Shown here one piece after another: positions 1 through 11,428 of a stretch of 64,000 nt of DNA. The position numbers and the translations under genes are program-made. The first letter of the stretch is position 1. Every line of letters begins with the position of its first letter. Source of the stretch: Macrosoma leucophasiata (lineage: Eukaryota; Arthropoda; Insecta; Lepidoptera; Hedylidae); the NCBI GenBank assembly GCA_036365455.1, contig JAWQUS010000032.1, positions 18,670,001 through 18,734,000 on the forward strand. Direction: 5' to 3'. Below the pieces are notes generated by a model. The model did no database searches. It saw only the letters and a program-made list of their open reading frames with translations, and had not been told where the DNA came from.

Positions 1-199
1 TTGTTTGACACTTCCATTACATTAAAAAAAAAAAACGAACACTCCCTGAATATCAAATTTTTTTATCAGTTATAATCTAACGAAATATTGTTGCTGTGGA
101 CTTCCCGTCCACGTCCTGTCATATTTTGTCACGCTCAGCTCAGAGACCCCTCCCCTCTTTGTATGCGAATGTATTTTATGGACGGCTTCGAAGGGGGAT

Positions 200-430
200 A
201 AGCCATAATCGCCACGCTTGGCATGCGGATTGGCAATCGCAGTGGCGGTAGTTTTATCGCTGGACGTTGCTGCCCATCTTGCGTTATTGCACTACTACCA
301 TCTGATTGGAATGGTTCGATTACCATTGTTCGGTTACCTGACTACACTAGTAGAATCTCTTTCAGTCGAAATTTTTTTTTCCGCTAGTGGGCAGTGGGTC
401 GTTTCGTCCCGACGCCATGTGTGATGGAAT
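200..430. repeat. Dispersed repeat, second copy at 28940-29185
   Basis: The segment from CCACGCTTGGCATGCGGATT to the GTCGTTTCGTCCCGACG end is closely matched at 28940-29185. No transposon termini or reading frame could be assigned. The rest of 1-676 shows nothing recognisable. Confidence 0.6.
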
Positions 431-678
431 ACTAGGTATTAAATTAATTAAAGCTGATTATTTGTTTTGTGTCTATCGACCGAATACACAAGAAGTTTAC
501 ATGTAAAAAATACTAGTCATTGTCAAGGGTAAGACAATAAGTAGGCTGTATGAAAGCGATAGCGGTAGTAAGATTATCGCTATTGCTCTCGTAGCCGGTG
601 TATTTACAAAAGGACCCTGTTGAATTATTATGTTAGAAACTTGGAATGTTTGAATCGGTTTAGAGTACGTTTGAACCG

Positions 679-1217
679 GCAGACGGGACACGGGACACGG
701 GACACGGGACACGGGGCAGGCGCCGCTCACTGCAGGTACAGCCGCACCAGGTCCCGCGGGTGCGCCGGCAGACGGGACACGGGACACGGGACACGGGACA
801 CGGGGCAGGCGCCGCTCACTGCAGGTACAGCCGCACCAGGTCCCGCGGGTGCGCCGGCAGACGGGACACGGGACACGGGACACGGGGCAGGCGCCGCTCA
901 CTGCAGGTACAGCCGCACCAGGTCCCGCGGGTGCGCCGGCAGACGGGACACGGGACACGGGACACGGGACACGGGACACGGGGCAGGCGCCGCTCACTGC
1001 AGGTACAGCCGCACCAGGTCCCGCGGGTGCGCCGGCAGACGGGACACGGGACACGGGACACGGGGCAGGCGCCGCTCACTGCAGGTACAGCCGCACCAGG
1101 TCCCGCGGGTGCGCCGGCAGACGGGACACGGGACACGGGACACGGGGCAGGCGCCGCTCACTGCAGGTACAGCCGCACCAGGTCCCGCGGGTGCGCCGGC
1201 AGACGGGACACGGGGCA
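679..1217. repeat. Minisatellite D, built from the end of the PEX12 CDS
   Basis: Six units each carry the PEX12 C-terminal codons and the TGA stop. Plus-strand tca triplets begin at 1158, 1076, 994, 898, 816 and 727. Spacings are 82, 82, 96, 82 and 89, so units differ in steps of 7 bp. The 7-bp step is a nested microsatellite GGGACAC present one to five times per unit. The parental exon copy has one GGGACAC. The long frames open through this block are products of the repeat, not genes. Confidence 0.95.
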
Positions 1218-1269
1218 GGCGCCACGCGCGCGCACCTCACGCGATATACAGCCGTAGCAGAAGATTATT
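1158..1269 (-). CDS. Pex12: PEX12 exon 7, second half of RING and stop
   Basis: A TTTGCAG acceptor is followed by IIFCYGCISREVR, then ACPVSRLPAHPRDLVRLYLQ and TGA at 1158-1160. The exon completes the split glycine of exon 6. From about 1217 downward its sequence is the first unit of a minisatellite, so the last 20 or so codons are copied five more times behind the stop. Confidence 0.92.
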
Positions 1270-4200
1270 CTGCAAAGTTTTACTTTCGTTACATTCCTAT
1301 ACTACGCTACGTGTTTGGAGTTTTAAATATGATTCGAGACACTTTCGGAATTTTAAGGGATTATTTTTTTCAATAATAATCGCGGAAGAGAATTGTCGAT
1401 ACACAATAACCGAAGTCAAATTTCAGACGCGTCGCTACCCCCGAGACCTCAGACGATTAATGAACGATCCTCATGGCCTAAAATAAAAGCTATCCAGTAC
1501 TTGCTCGACAACAATTTAAACTGCACGCTTGATTTTCACCATCAGAATATTAAAAAAAAAATAGATTTCTCACCCCGACACGGGCAGCACGGTGGGCACT
1601 TTCCACTTCTGCAGACAGATCGGACATTTGTTGATCGATCGCGAAGCGCGTTCATCCCGCTGCCGGACATAAAACACTATCCATTATGCAGTAGGATATG
1701 TTCAGGGAACGTGTAGGATATGTTCGGGATTTAAATGCGGCGGAATGAGCAGCGGTAGGGCGGCGATAGCGGACTCGCCCACCGGCAGGGAAGGGGGGAC
1801 GGGATGCGTGTGGGGTACGTGTGGGGTTGGGCAGTCACCTGCGGCGGGGCGGGCGGCGGCAGGGCGGTGGAGAGTGCGGGCGCGCGGGCCTCCCACCAGC
1901 GCAGGAACTGCACGCCGAAGGCTCCGTACTCCGCCACGCCGCTCACCACGCGCCACACCATCGGGAACGTCACCACTGCCGACCTGCAGTGTTATCCATG
2001 CAGACATCGGTTAAGATATTGATCGCATACGTCGAAGTTTGTAAAAATTCAAATCATCTATTTCAAATTGGTCTACAAGGACACTTTTGCATTGTCGGGT
2101 TATAAGCTACCTAGAGAGAATGACTTATAATAGTTTTTTTATTTTTTTGGAATCAATAGACATAAATTACGCACGCATTCAAACATCTACAGTGCTCAAC
2201 GATAAATAATGCACATCGAGCCTAGGAAGGAGACTTCGGCTTATTTCAGGCATGTAGAGCGTTATATCTTTCACACTGGACCTATTTGACGTTTGTCGAC
2301 CATTTTGATAAAGTTTTGACCGATACCGGCCTGTCAGTGCTCACGTAGGCAGTGAGCAACAGAGATAACGCTCTACGAAGTCGAAACGAGCCGATCGTCT
2401 CTTTCGCAGGCTCGATGTGCAATAATAATTGTTGAGTACTGTACATGCGGACAAATCGCCGGTTGAGTTTTATGCCACGTAACGGGTGGCGAGCCCGTTC
2501 ACATCTCCGGAAACGTTGCCAAACTCCGAGGGTGGCACTGAGAAACTTCCGAAAGTAAAAATATCCCAAAAGCACTAACCCACAGACTCCAAAAATTCTA
2601 TAAATATTTATCTAGAGCGTCATTTACATTCATTTTTTACTGAGGACCAAAACATTTAGTTAATGATCAAATTCATCCAAAATCTTCTTCCACATTCTTA
2701 TGTGTATAAGCAGAGCGAGATAACGTACGATAGACTTCGAGAACTCGGTAAAGGTACCGAGTTCTTGATAAAGCCACTATAGGTAACTTAAGGCTTCTGA
2801 CGCGTAGGACAACCTTCAAGATCAGTCAAGTCAAAATAAAAAATCATCTTTCGCCAAGTTCTTGAAGCAGTGACTCTAGATTCTGTGGGGAAGACATCCT
2901 TTAGGCCAGGTTTGGCAGATAACTTCCTTTGAATTTCTGATCTTACTACAGTCTAAAACATTAGTAAACAAGCGAACCTTTCACCATATTTTCGAAAAAG
3001 TTTCTTCATATATCTTCAGAGTTCCGAGGGATAGAGTATCCTTCAAGGTCGGCTTCAGCAACTGCAGTGGGAGGTAAAGGAGAGAGCTTGTCCCTAACAG
3101 TTCTAATAAGGTACTGACAAGTGAACTCGCCCAAATTTCCTTTTGAAATGTTTTTCATCATTCAGATCATTCCATGTATCTTGATCGGGTTCCAAGGGTG
3201 GAGCATCCTTCAGGGTCAGGTTCAGAAGCCGCTGTGTGGGAGTGAAGAAGTGGCGCCCGTAAGCTTCGACAATTGTACGAACTTTCAAGTGTAGCATACA
3301 GTTCTTATAAACAACTGAACTTACCCAAAATCTCCTTTCGCCATGTTCTTGAAGAAATCACTCCATGTGTCTTCATCGGGTTCCGAGGGTGGGGCGTTCT
3401 TCAGGGTCAGGTCCAGCAGCTGCAGAGGGGGGGTGGGTGATGAAGCGGCACCCGTGAGGTACCTCGCCAGTTGCACGAACTTCCAAGTGTCAGATACTGT
3501 GTGTATTACGGCGTATAGCTTGATCGCTGCAATGCGAGCTCTGTCTGGTGTGCTCTGCAGATCATAGCAAATATTACCTGAAGCATAAGGGATAGAAAGA
3601 GATGCTCATACTACTTTAAATAACATTAAAAAATAAAGTTATCAGTTTGACTTGTACGTGTGTATTATTGTTGGCATTTCATTTTTATGTCATGAAGTGG
3701 AAACAAGCAGAGTTCATATTGATGATTGGTAAGTAAATACTGTAGCCCATAAAAATCTGCATAAAAACCAGAGATTTCGATATAGATGGCTTGCTGCTCC
3801 TGAGGTTAAAGTAGTCATACCTCTGAGCTAGAAATTACAGTGTCGTACATTACCACCTGATCAGAAAATGATAGCGTTGAACACTACCATTTAGTGGCAC
3901 TTGTAACATCACCACCACCATCGCATTACCTAATGCGATGGTGGTGATTATACATTGATGGTAAGTAATACTCAAGCCTATAAACATCTTAATGAAATAA
4001 GAAATTTGAATGTAGATGCGTTGCCACTCCCGAGTCCTAAGATATTAACACCTGACCGGAACACTATCGTGTTCCGGTTGAACACTATTATTTAGTATAA
4101 TAGGTAATGCGGTGGTGCATACGCCCTCGGGCTCCGTCACTGGAGCTCTACCACCAGTAGAGGTATTTTTATTTATTCTTTAAGATTGTTTGCCACTTCA

Positions 4201-7200
4201 TGACATAAAAAATCGTATGTAAGTGTAACCTGAAGCATATGGGATATAAACGTTTGCAGGTTTTTTTTTTTATTTTAGTATAATGGCATCGCTATTACGC
4301 ATATTGCCAGTGTCAAGTAAAATGATATTTCGTATTCGCGAGCAGCGTAAAAGTAAGAGTCAGTCGGTCAATTATAAGTCGGTCAGTCAGAGTCACAGTC
4401 AGTAATTCGAGTAAAGCGATGGCTACTTTACCAGAACATTTCAAATGAAGTTTTGGCGTCAAACTGAAAAGCCGTGTTTTCGCACTGTTATTCTATTTCA
4501 CAATACACGAGCACTGTAATAAGCCTATATCAAACAAAATACCACCAACTTTATTTAATATGACTCAAAAATACACTATGAAAATGAAACAAAATAAGAG
4601 CACCACACGCCTCTTTCAAGGTTCCCGCCAAAACTCCCGTTTGTAGGTTAGTAAAATACTTTCATAAAAAATTACGACTTTTTTTTTTTTAATCTCCATT
4701 TAAAGAGCTTCGTCAAAGACCATGACGCTCTATAAATTACGATTTACCTTACTAAGTCGCCCATCTTCATGGTCTTCCCGCCACCTATCCACAACTGCTT
4801 GTATCCTGTCCCTGAGGTACGGCATCAAAACAAGTAGAGCCAAAGAGCCACGCTCCAAGGAGACCGGCAGGCGGGTGCCCGAACTGAACTCCGAGCTGGG
4901 AGACACTGGGACTCTGAGCAACCCGTAGAAACATTCTGAGAATGATGCCGCTGAAAAATTAAGGGTTAAGTTTTAATAGCGATTGCTTGTTGTTCATCTT
5001 TTTTTATGTAATGGATGGCAAACAAGCATGCAGTTCACATTGATGTTAAGTGATGACTGCAGCCTATAGACACCTACACAAAGACCAAGGTCAAAATGCA
5101 GATGCGTTACCACTCCTGAGGCCTAAGATGTTATGCCTCTGTGCCGGAAAATAACTGGGCCGTACATTACCACCTGAACGGAACACGATAGTGCTGAACA
5201 CTACCATTTAGCGGCAAGTATATGAGGTAATGCGGTGATGCCTACGCCCGCGAGCTCCGCCACTGGAGCTCTACCACCAGTAAAACCAGTAATCTATGAA
5301 CATGATACACATTTTTTTTTATGTTAAGAAGATGGAGAATAAGCGTGCAGTTCACATTAATGTTGTTATGACTATAACCTTCAAAACATCTACACAAAAA
5401 CCAGACGTGAAAATGCAGATGTGTTGTCTGTCACCCCTGAAACTTAGTTGTTATATTTATTTTAAAGATTTTTTTTTAGTTGTTATTTCTCTGTGGTAGT
5501 TATTACAGTGCCATACAATACTATGTATAAATTATGTTTCGCGGGAGTCCTACTGTGGGACGGCCAGACATGGCAAACCTATAAGTCTTCCTTGTATAAT
5601 AATAATGGCAACCCATCATACGCCCCACTGCTGGGCACGAGTCTCTCCCCTTTTTGGGGGGAGGCCTTAAGCATCCTCCACCACGCTGCTCCAATGCGGA
5701 TTGATGGAGATTCGGGTTAGTAGCCAACCCGCTGTCGGATGCCATAAGGCCTCCGACAAGGTTTAACGACTGCTATCTGTCGAAAGCAACCAGGACCGAC
5801 GACTTAACGTGCCCTCCGAAGCACGGAAAGGCGCATTTTGATTTGCCACTAGTCCATCACACACCCGACCGCGCCCGTAATGCTTAACCGAGTAGATCGC
5901 TTGCGATCTACTCCAGCTGCGGGGCCATGCGCGCTTTTTTGTAGGCTATGGAACCCTAAAAATGGAAGCCTGAGATCTGAATACCGTAATGTAATATAAT
6001 TACCATAGTGTTTCAAATAGTGGTACTGAACACAGCAGTCAAACAGCAAGTACAGCTCATCGTACCATCTCTCACACCACCCGCATCTGTTGGGGTATGC
6101 CGCTGCCAGGTACTGAAATAGTTTAATATTGGACTATCTGATAATTCAGAGAAGATAAAGACAATATGTGTAGACAACTTAATCTTCATTTTCAATAAAT
6201 CATAAACTGTTCTCAAAAATCTTTAAAGTTTCAAATCTTACTTTTGATATAATCCTATACCTCTGATATGCACAGTCTAGCGATGGGAATTAATGCTATT
6301 TCTCGTTAATTTCATAAGCATGTGAATTTGTGAGTCTTAGCATGGTAAGTGCTATTGCTATGCTATTTGCTAATATTGTAATAATTGATACCTAATGAAG
6401 TATATGATTTCTGTTAATTTGTCCTTTAACATTAATTAATGTTAAGGGGCAAATTAACATTAATTAATGTTAAAGGGTGCCACACTAATTACTATTAAAA
6501 AAATTCACGCATTCCTTCAATATACAATCCTAAATGCAAACAAATGAAAGATAATAAAAAAAAAATTGTGAACGAGGGTGCCACATTTTGCAGAATTTTA
6601 CAACTTTATTTAATTTGAGAAATGCTAATACAGCATTAGCATGCTATCAATGAATGCGAGTGCTAATTAATACATTATTAACACAGTCTCATAATCTAAT
6701 AAAAAATACTGGTCCTAGAGTTTTAGTGATGGAGCTTGGGGCTTAGGCATTATGCATATTTCATAACTTGGGTTTGAACTAGATTCAAGTACTGGTCTGC
6801 GAATTACTAGCCAACAAAATTAACAGGTAGAAAATAATTGTTATTAATTTATTTAAGTAGATAATTCCATTCCTACCGAATTACATGGAGCATAATGAAT
6901 AAAACACCTTTTTATCTCTATATATAATATTTACTTTCTTATAGTTCTAGGTAAGGTATTTATTGCATTATCCTTTGCCTACACCTGACATCAGTATCAC
7001 CTAGTCTAGATTATCACATAGCCAAGGAGGAAAAACACAAAAAAATATGCACAGTTTCCACTGATTACAGATTCATATGCATTAAATGTGTATGTCGCTA
7101 CTGTTATTAACATAAATATTCTTTTATATTTATAATTCTAACAGAACTTTGTACCTCTATGAGTTTCCTTATAGCGGGTTTCACTGTAGCGCCCAGGGAG

Positions 7201-7274
7201 TCCTGGGCCGTCACCTGGAAAATTGATGGTGTACCCTGCAGGGTACGAGTCAGGTGGGCCGCGTACACAGCCAT
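1158..7274 (-). CDS. Pex12: Peroxin-12 (PEX12), complete 7-exon gene
   Basis: PEX12 is a peroxisomal membrane RING protein that works with PEX2 and PEX10 as the E3 ubiquitin ligase recycling the import receptor PEX5. Seven exons (7155-7274, 6004-6112, 4748-4950, 3325-3554, 1839-1983, 1574-1659, 1158-1269) join in frame to 1005 nt, 334 residues; the human protein is about 359. All introns are GT/AG. Visible family hallmarks are PSIFQVTAQDSL at residues 16-27, the RWYDELYLLFD block, ASFSECFYGL, MPYLRDRIQ, QFLRWWEARAP followed by a proline-rich linker, and a C-terminal degenerate RING (CPIC at 281-284, FCYGC at 301-305, ACPVS at 315-319). PEX12 RINGs normally lack several zinc ligands, so the sparse cysteines are expected. 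The start ATG sits in a good context (AAAAATGG). The last exon has become a minisatellite and exon 4 has decayed tandem copies behind it. Confidence 0.94.
1574..1659 (-). CDS. Pex12: PEX12 exon 6, first half of RING
   Basis: It encodes NKCPICLQKWKVPTVLPVS plus GG of a split glycine, with a GG|GTGAGA donor. The acceptor CCGGCAG at 1660-1662 was chosen because it keeps phase 0 with exon 5; its pyrimidine tract is modest. Confidence 0.88.
1839..1983 (-). CDS. Pex12: PEX12 exon 5
   Basis: It encodes VVTFPMVWRVV, then GVQFLRWWEARAP and a run of prolines. This is the last hydrophobic segment and linker before the RING in PEX12 proteins. It lies between a CTGCAG acceptor and a CAG|GTGACT donor, 145 nt. 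Confidence 0.93.
2190..2441. mobile_element. Mariner-type MITE, family M1
   Basis: A 252-bp element flanked by TA, with long inverted arms beginning CAGTGCTCAAC and an inner GAGCGTTAT block. Sister copies lie at 12542-12794 and 27022-27272. It lies in PEX12 intron 4. Confidence 0.85.
2840..3300 (-). pseudogene. Decayed tandem copies of PEX12 exon 4
   Basis: At least three degenerate copies of the exon 4 3' half follow the real exon. The best (3100-3300) still reads LTLKDAPPLEPDQDTW against LTLKNAPPSEPDEDTW in the exon. Its splice donor has changed from GGGTAAGTT to GGGCGAGTT. A second is near 2990-3090 and a third near 2846-2925, each more diverged. They sit in intron 4 and should not be spliced. 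Confidence 0.8.
3325..3554 (-). CDS. Pex12: PEX12 exon 4
   Basis: A CTGCAG acceptor and a TTGG|GTAAGT donor enclose 76 codons plus two bases, ending in EDTWSDFFKNMAKGDF. Degenerate tandem copies of its 3' part follow on the 3' side (about 2840-3300). Confidence 0.92.
3676..4158 (-). mobile_element. Two decayed SINE-like S1 copies
   Basis: Two adjacent diverged copies (about 3680-3935 and 3955-4158) of the S1 family described at 25179-25472, in reverse orientation. Confidence 0.7.
4267..4645 (-). mobile_element. A-tailed SINE-like element, family S3
   Basis: It reads in reverse from a T-run through TGGCATCGCTATTACGC to GGCGGGAACCTTG. Sister copies are at 13739-13961 and 39243-39631. The A-run at one end suggests retroposition. 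It lies in PEX12 intron 3. Confidence 0.75.
4748..4950 (-). CDS. Pex12: PEX12 exon 3
   Basis: A TTTTTCAG acceptor opens ASFSECFYGLLRV, and the exon ends at DGRLSK with an AAG|GTAAAT donor. It contains the conserved MPYLRDRIQ block. The phase matches exon 2. Confidence 0.93.
5000..5282 (-). mobile_element. SINE-like S1 copy, near full length
   Basis: T-run, then the S1 sequence in reverse, ending CTGGAGCTCTACCACCAGTA. A further partial copy follows at 5312-5520. PEX12 intron 2. Confidence 0.8.
5597..5935 (-). mobile_element. SINE-like S2 copy with TAA-repeat tail
   Basis: Reverse-oriented copy of the family at 20863-21229. It begins with AATAATAATGGCAACCCAT and ends near CAGCTGCGGGGCCATGCGCG, about 70 bp upstream of PEX12 exon 2 on the + strand. 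Confidence 0.85.
6004..6112 (-). CDS. Pex12: PEX12 exon 2
   Basis: It lies between a TATTTCAG acceptor and a TATG|GTAATT donor. It encodes 36 codons plus one base, including the conserved WCERWYDELYLLFDCCVQYHYL stretch typical of the PEX12 N-terminal domain. Confidence 0.93.
6113..7154. other. PEX12 intron 1, no recognisable feature
   Basis: AT-rich intron. I see short direct repeats around 6420-6475 (TTAACATTAATTAATGTTAA, itself a palindrome, occurring twice) but no reading frame, transposon ends or RNA gene. Confidence 0.6.
7155..7274 (-). CDS. Pex12: PEX12 exon 1 (start codon)
   Basis: Forty codons from the ATG at 7274 to a GAG|GTACAA donor, ending in phase 0. It encodes MAVYAAHLTR and the conserved PSIFQVTAQDSL segment. 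Confidence 0.93.
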
Positions 7275-7755
7275 TTTTAATCACTTTTTTGTTAAAAATG
7301 ATTAAAAACACAAAATTAAATCACGCAGGCACAACCACCGTATCAATCACCTGTTTCTGTTTATCACGAAACGTCAATGTCAAAACTGACAAACACATGC
7401 TTCTGTAGAGTACGTTTCATTACGCGCTCACATCGATTATTTTAATATACTTCGTTATTTTGCTATTTATTAAATGGTTAACTCGACGTGGGCCTATTCA
7501 ATATTCTGCCTGGGCCTATTAATTATTTATAACAGAATATTTCAAACCTTAGTACTAGCATTCAGTATCCCGCCTAAGTAACAGGTAACAGCCTAACAGG
7601 TAAAGGGGGCAGAGTAATATCAGTATTATCCATAGATTTATTATACTACTTCGGTATTATCAATGTAATATCATTCTTGTTACTACATCTATGTGTTGAT
7701 CAGTGCTCCTTTGCATCATCCATTTGCTAATATAATTTGGTGTTCTTTCACATAA

Positions 7756-8170
7756 GGGTGCGTCCACACCTGGGGAATGTGCAGCTCGCGAGGCGCTAAC
7801 CAGCTGCCCACAAGCTACAGTCTACACGTGTACTTTTAAGGTTCAAGCGCCATTTTCTACGCGTCTTAGGCGAGCGGCGCGCTAGTGGCACGCGCGCTCC
7901 ATTTTTTCAATAATATAATAGCTAATTATGGAGCAATTTTAATAGCATTAGTGGCCCGGTATCTTCGAAAGTAAATTTACTGAGTCAGTGAACTAGTAAG
8001 TAGAGAGGCTTGTACAGCAAGATCGCGCTCCGCGCGCATTTACTATACAAGCCTCTCATAAGTTGGTGTAGAGAGGCGCATCAAACTATTGTAGTAACTG
8101 CATACGTGCAGCGCATGCGCAGCTCGCGAGCCGGGCGGGAGCTCCACATTCGTTAGATGTGGACGCACCC
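7756..8170. mobile_element. TIR element (MITE), GGGTGCGTCCACA ends
   Basis: It begins GGGTGCGTCCACA and ends with the reverse complement TGTGGACGCACCC. An inner hairpin GAGAGGCTTGTA...TACAAGCCTCTC lies at about 8003-8057. No target duplication was clear. It lies upstream of PEX12; 7275-7755 holds nothing I recognise. Confidence 0.75.
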
Positions 8171-8309
8171 CAACAAGCATGCTTTGATCCGAACCTTACA
8201 TACATTTACCTACTTTGGCTTACATTAATCGTTGTCGAATTTCATCAATGTTGATATAGTCATAATGTTGGTCTAATACGAAGTAGTATAATAAATCTAT
8301 GGTCAAATC

Positions 8310-8620
8310 AAGTGGTTCCCAAACTATTTTTTCTTGTAGACCCTTTACAATTTTTTCTGGTTTCTGTGGACCCCCGTCCTAGCTACATTTATATGACATT
8401 CCCATATTTCCAATTTTTATTCTCGCCTACGTAGACCCCCATCGAGTCTCCCATGGACCACATTGGGAATCACTGGTATGATGTAAGTAAATTGGTACTA
8501 TCAGTGTATGTGTTGAGATCCATTATCGTGGACCCCCAATTTTGTTTTTCGCTGACGCAGACCCCTTTTACGTTGTCATAGAACCCCAGGGGTCGATATA
8601 GACCACTTTGGGAATCACTG
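8310..8620. mobile_element. hAT-type MITE, family H1
   Basis: Ends AAGTGGTTCCCAAAC and GTTTGGGA-like CACTTTGGGAATCACTG are imperfect inverted repeats. The 8-bp flanks GTCAAATC and GTCTAATC are a target duplication with one change. A fresher copy is at 46564-46912 and a fragment at 41900-41985. Confidence 0.8.
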
Positions 8621-9260
8621 GTCTAATCTATTAATATAGGTAGGTACTTACAAAGTGATGGTAATGGGCAATGGGTGGCACAAAAGTGGTGGCGGTGTGA
8701 AGGGAGGTAACTTGCTTATGTGTGATTTTAATATCTTTTGCATTAATTTATTCTTGTCATACTCCTTATGTTTTTGGAGGACATAATATTTCAGCCAGAC
8801 ATCTGCATTTAAATACAAATCTCAATTTATCTTACTTCTGAGGCCTAAGATCCTTTGTCTTTGTTTGGAAATTATAGGACCATCTTTTGACTACTTACAG
8901 CTTACAGCATTGTGAATTAAAGTAGTTGTTTAGCCATATAACACAATAGACCACCATTACAACAAAATTAAGTGTTAGGTACAAAACTGAAGGGAACGCT
9001 TGGTACAAAATAAACAAATTCTATTCAAAATACTTTATTATCATGATTTATAATACAATATAATACATGTGTAAAGCAATCGCTAGCAGCGCTGAAATGA
9101 TCACCAGCTTACAATCGACCAAATCTTAAAAACAATATAATAAAAATGAACTATTCCTATACATTAATGTTAGCACCTGACAATTTTAAGCACTATAGCG
9201 AAAATGTGCCCAAGCATATTACAGTTACCCATTGGATGGGATGGGTACAACACTAATGAG

Positions 9261-9774
9261 TAGACCTGAGTCGATCACTCCTTCGTCGGGATTCGGGTCG
9301 ATCGCGACCCATTGACAAGGTGATCGAGTCTTAAGTGACTCGATCGTTTGGGTCATTTGGGTCGCGACTCGATTTCGCTCAAACGTATACTGTAGCTCAT
9401 GATTCTCGTGATTCGAGACCCATCTGATAAGGATGCGAGACTCGAGATCGCGATTCACACATTATGTCGCTGGCTATTTTTCATTTTAATACATTTCAAT
9501 TAATTATCACTATAATTTCATTCTTTAACTTTATAGGTATATAGCATAAATTTTACAATTAGATGACATTGTGCAGGGGAGCTTGATCGATAAAACTGTA
9601 AACAAACTGAAGTGTACCTTATGCTTAATGTGATAGAGTTCACGAGAAACAAAGTACCCAATGACCCAAAGGACCCAAATGATCGACTTTTTTTGTACGT
9701 CACGACCCGATCACTTGTGTTTGGATCGTGATTCAATCAAAGTGATTCTATCGCTCGCGATCGACTCAGGTCTA
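9261..9774. mobile_element. hAT-type MITE, 514 bp
   Basis: Inverted ends TAGACCTGAGTCGATC and GATCGACTCAGGTCTA are perfect over 16 bp and flanked by a perfect 8-bp duplication CTAATGAG (9253-9260 and 9775-9782). The interior is rich in GATCG-type words. The stretch 8621-9252 holds only a decayed S1 fragment near 8760-8900. Confidence 0.9.
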
Positions 9775-9853
9775 CTAATGAGTGCCTAGTAAAAGTTTTA
9801 AATAATGACATTTTCGAATGAGTTCACCATCGCGTAATTGAGTAAACAACAAA

Positions 9854-10196
9854 GGGGTCGTCCATTAATCACGTGTGGCTCGAAAGGGGGAGGGGGGGGA
9901 TCCGGAAAAAATCACGAAACATCACAAGGGGGAGGGGAGCAAATATGGAGATATCTCGTGTGTTTATTTCTACTTCGAGTGCCCGATTTCAGCCGAAAAT
10001 TGCCAATTTCGTCTCTACCTAACAGTTGCCAGTTTTAGCAATTTTCACGCCAAATACAAGCTTTTTTATTCCAAAAAAATACACTTGATCTTAGGTGGGG
10101 GTGGGGGGCTTATCTAAAACCTCACCACGTATCACCAAGAGGGAGGAGGGGGGTCAAAACGACGCTAAAAACATCACGTGATTAATGGACGGCCCC
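9854..10196. mobile_element. MITE with GGGGYCGTCCATTAATCACG ends
   Basis: GGGGTCGTCCATTAATCACG at the left and its near-exact reverse complement at the right bound 343 bp containing G-rich tracts. No target duplication was found. Confidence 0.85.
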
Positions 10197-10276
10197 AAAC
10201 ATATTAATTAAACAGTCAGTAGTAAATCGCATCCGTTATAATGCCTGAAACAATCAACCAAAATATAAGAACTTTT

Positions 10277-10534
10277 TGGAGCTCGCGGGCGTAGGCACCA
10301 CCGCATTACCTAATATTCTTGCCGCTAAATGGTAGTATTCAGCACTATCGTGTTCCGGTCAGGTGGTAATGTAATTTCGGGCACAGAGGCATAACACATT
10401 AGGCCTCAGGAGTGGTAACGCATCTGCATTTTGACCTTGGTCTTTGTGTGGGTGTCTATAGGCTGCAGTCTTCACTTAACATCAATGTGAACTGCATGCA
10501 TGTTTACCACTTCCATTACTTAAATAAAAAAAAA
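10277..10534 (+). mobile_element. SINE-like S1 copy, 5' truncated
   Basis: S1 sequence from GGAGCTCGCGGGCGTAGG to an A-rich tail. A 55-bp reverse fragment of the same family sits at 10858-10912, beyond the S2 copy. Confidence 0.8.
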
Positions 10535-10542
10535 GGATAAGC

Positions 10543-10852
10543 ACTACGGGCGCGGTCGGGTAGTGTGATGGGTGACCGCTAGTGGTAAATTAAATGCGCG
10601 TTTCCGTGCTTCGGAGGGCACGTTAAGCCGTCGGTCCCGGTTGCTTTCGATGGATAGCAGTCGTTAAACCTTGTCGGAGGCCTTATGGGCGGTTTGAAAA
10701 CATCCGACAGTGGGTTGGCCACTAACCCACCCACCTCCACCAATGCGCATTGGAGCAGCGTGGTGGAGTAAGCTCCAGGCCTCCCCTCAAAAAGGGGAGA
10801 GACTCGTGCCCAGCAGTGGGCCGTATAATGGGTTGCCATTATTATTATTATA
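10543..10852 (+). mobile_element. SINE-like S2 copy
   Basis: S2 sequence ending GGGTTGCCATTATTATTATT. It lies between two S1 pieces in the spacer between the PEX12 and TLDc genes. Confidence 0.85.
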
Positions 10853-11428
10853 TTAGGTAATGCGGTGGTGCCTACGTCCGCGAGCTCCGTCACTGGAGTT
10901 CGACCACCAGTAAAAAGTACAACGGCTTAAGAGAGACCTCTGCGGGTCCGATCCTCGCTTTCATTGACTATCTACTAGTCGTTTTGTTTATCACAACACG
11001 ATAGTTAAGACGCGTTCGAACCTCTAGAAAAACTCGCACTAGGCACACTGGGAGATTTTGACATTTTGGTGTTCTTGACTAAAAAAATAATAATTGGTCC
11101 ACTGAAAACAGTCATTATGCCTAAAGTTCTAAAGACATCTTTTCCATTGAGACGAACAATGGGGCGTCAAGAGTCATAAATAAAATATAGTTACAATAAT
11201 GACTCGCAATCAGTATGGCTTATAAACACTAGGAACGATACGAAATTTTAGTAAAATAAACAACTAGTTACAGCACTTAGGTCCGAGTGTTCTTTTTTAA
11301 TGCTTACACTTGTCCAATGCATAGGAAACATGGTGGGGATACATAATGAAAGAAAAAGTTTACAGGCACAGTTTAATTACCTAAGTATAAAACATGATAT
11401 GTTCTTAGGTTTTCGCGAGCTACACTCA

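Noticed and set aside
497..1486. Frames of 106-288 codons over the PEX12 3' end
   Set aside because: Products of the GC-rich minisatellite; the real coding part is the 112-nt exon 7.
3103..3297. Extra coding exon of PEX12
   Set aside because: It resembles exon 4 but has lost the splice donor and would duplicate the same domain segment; other copies are worse.
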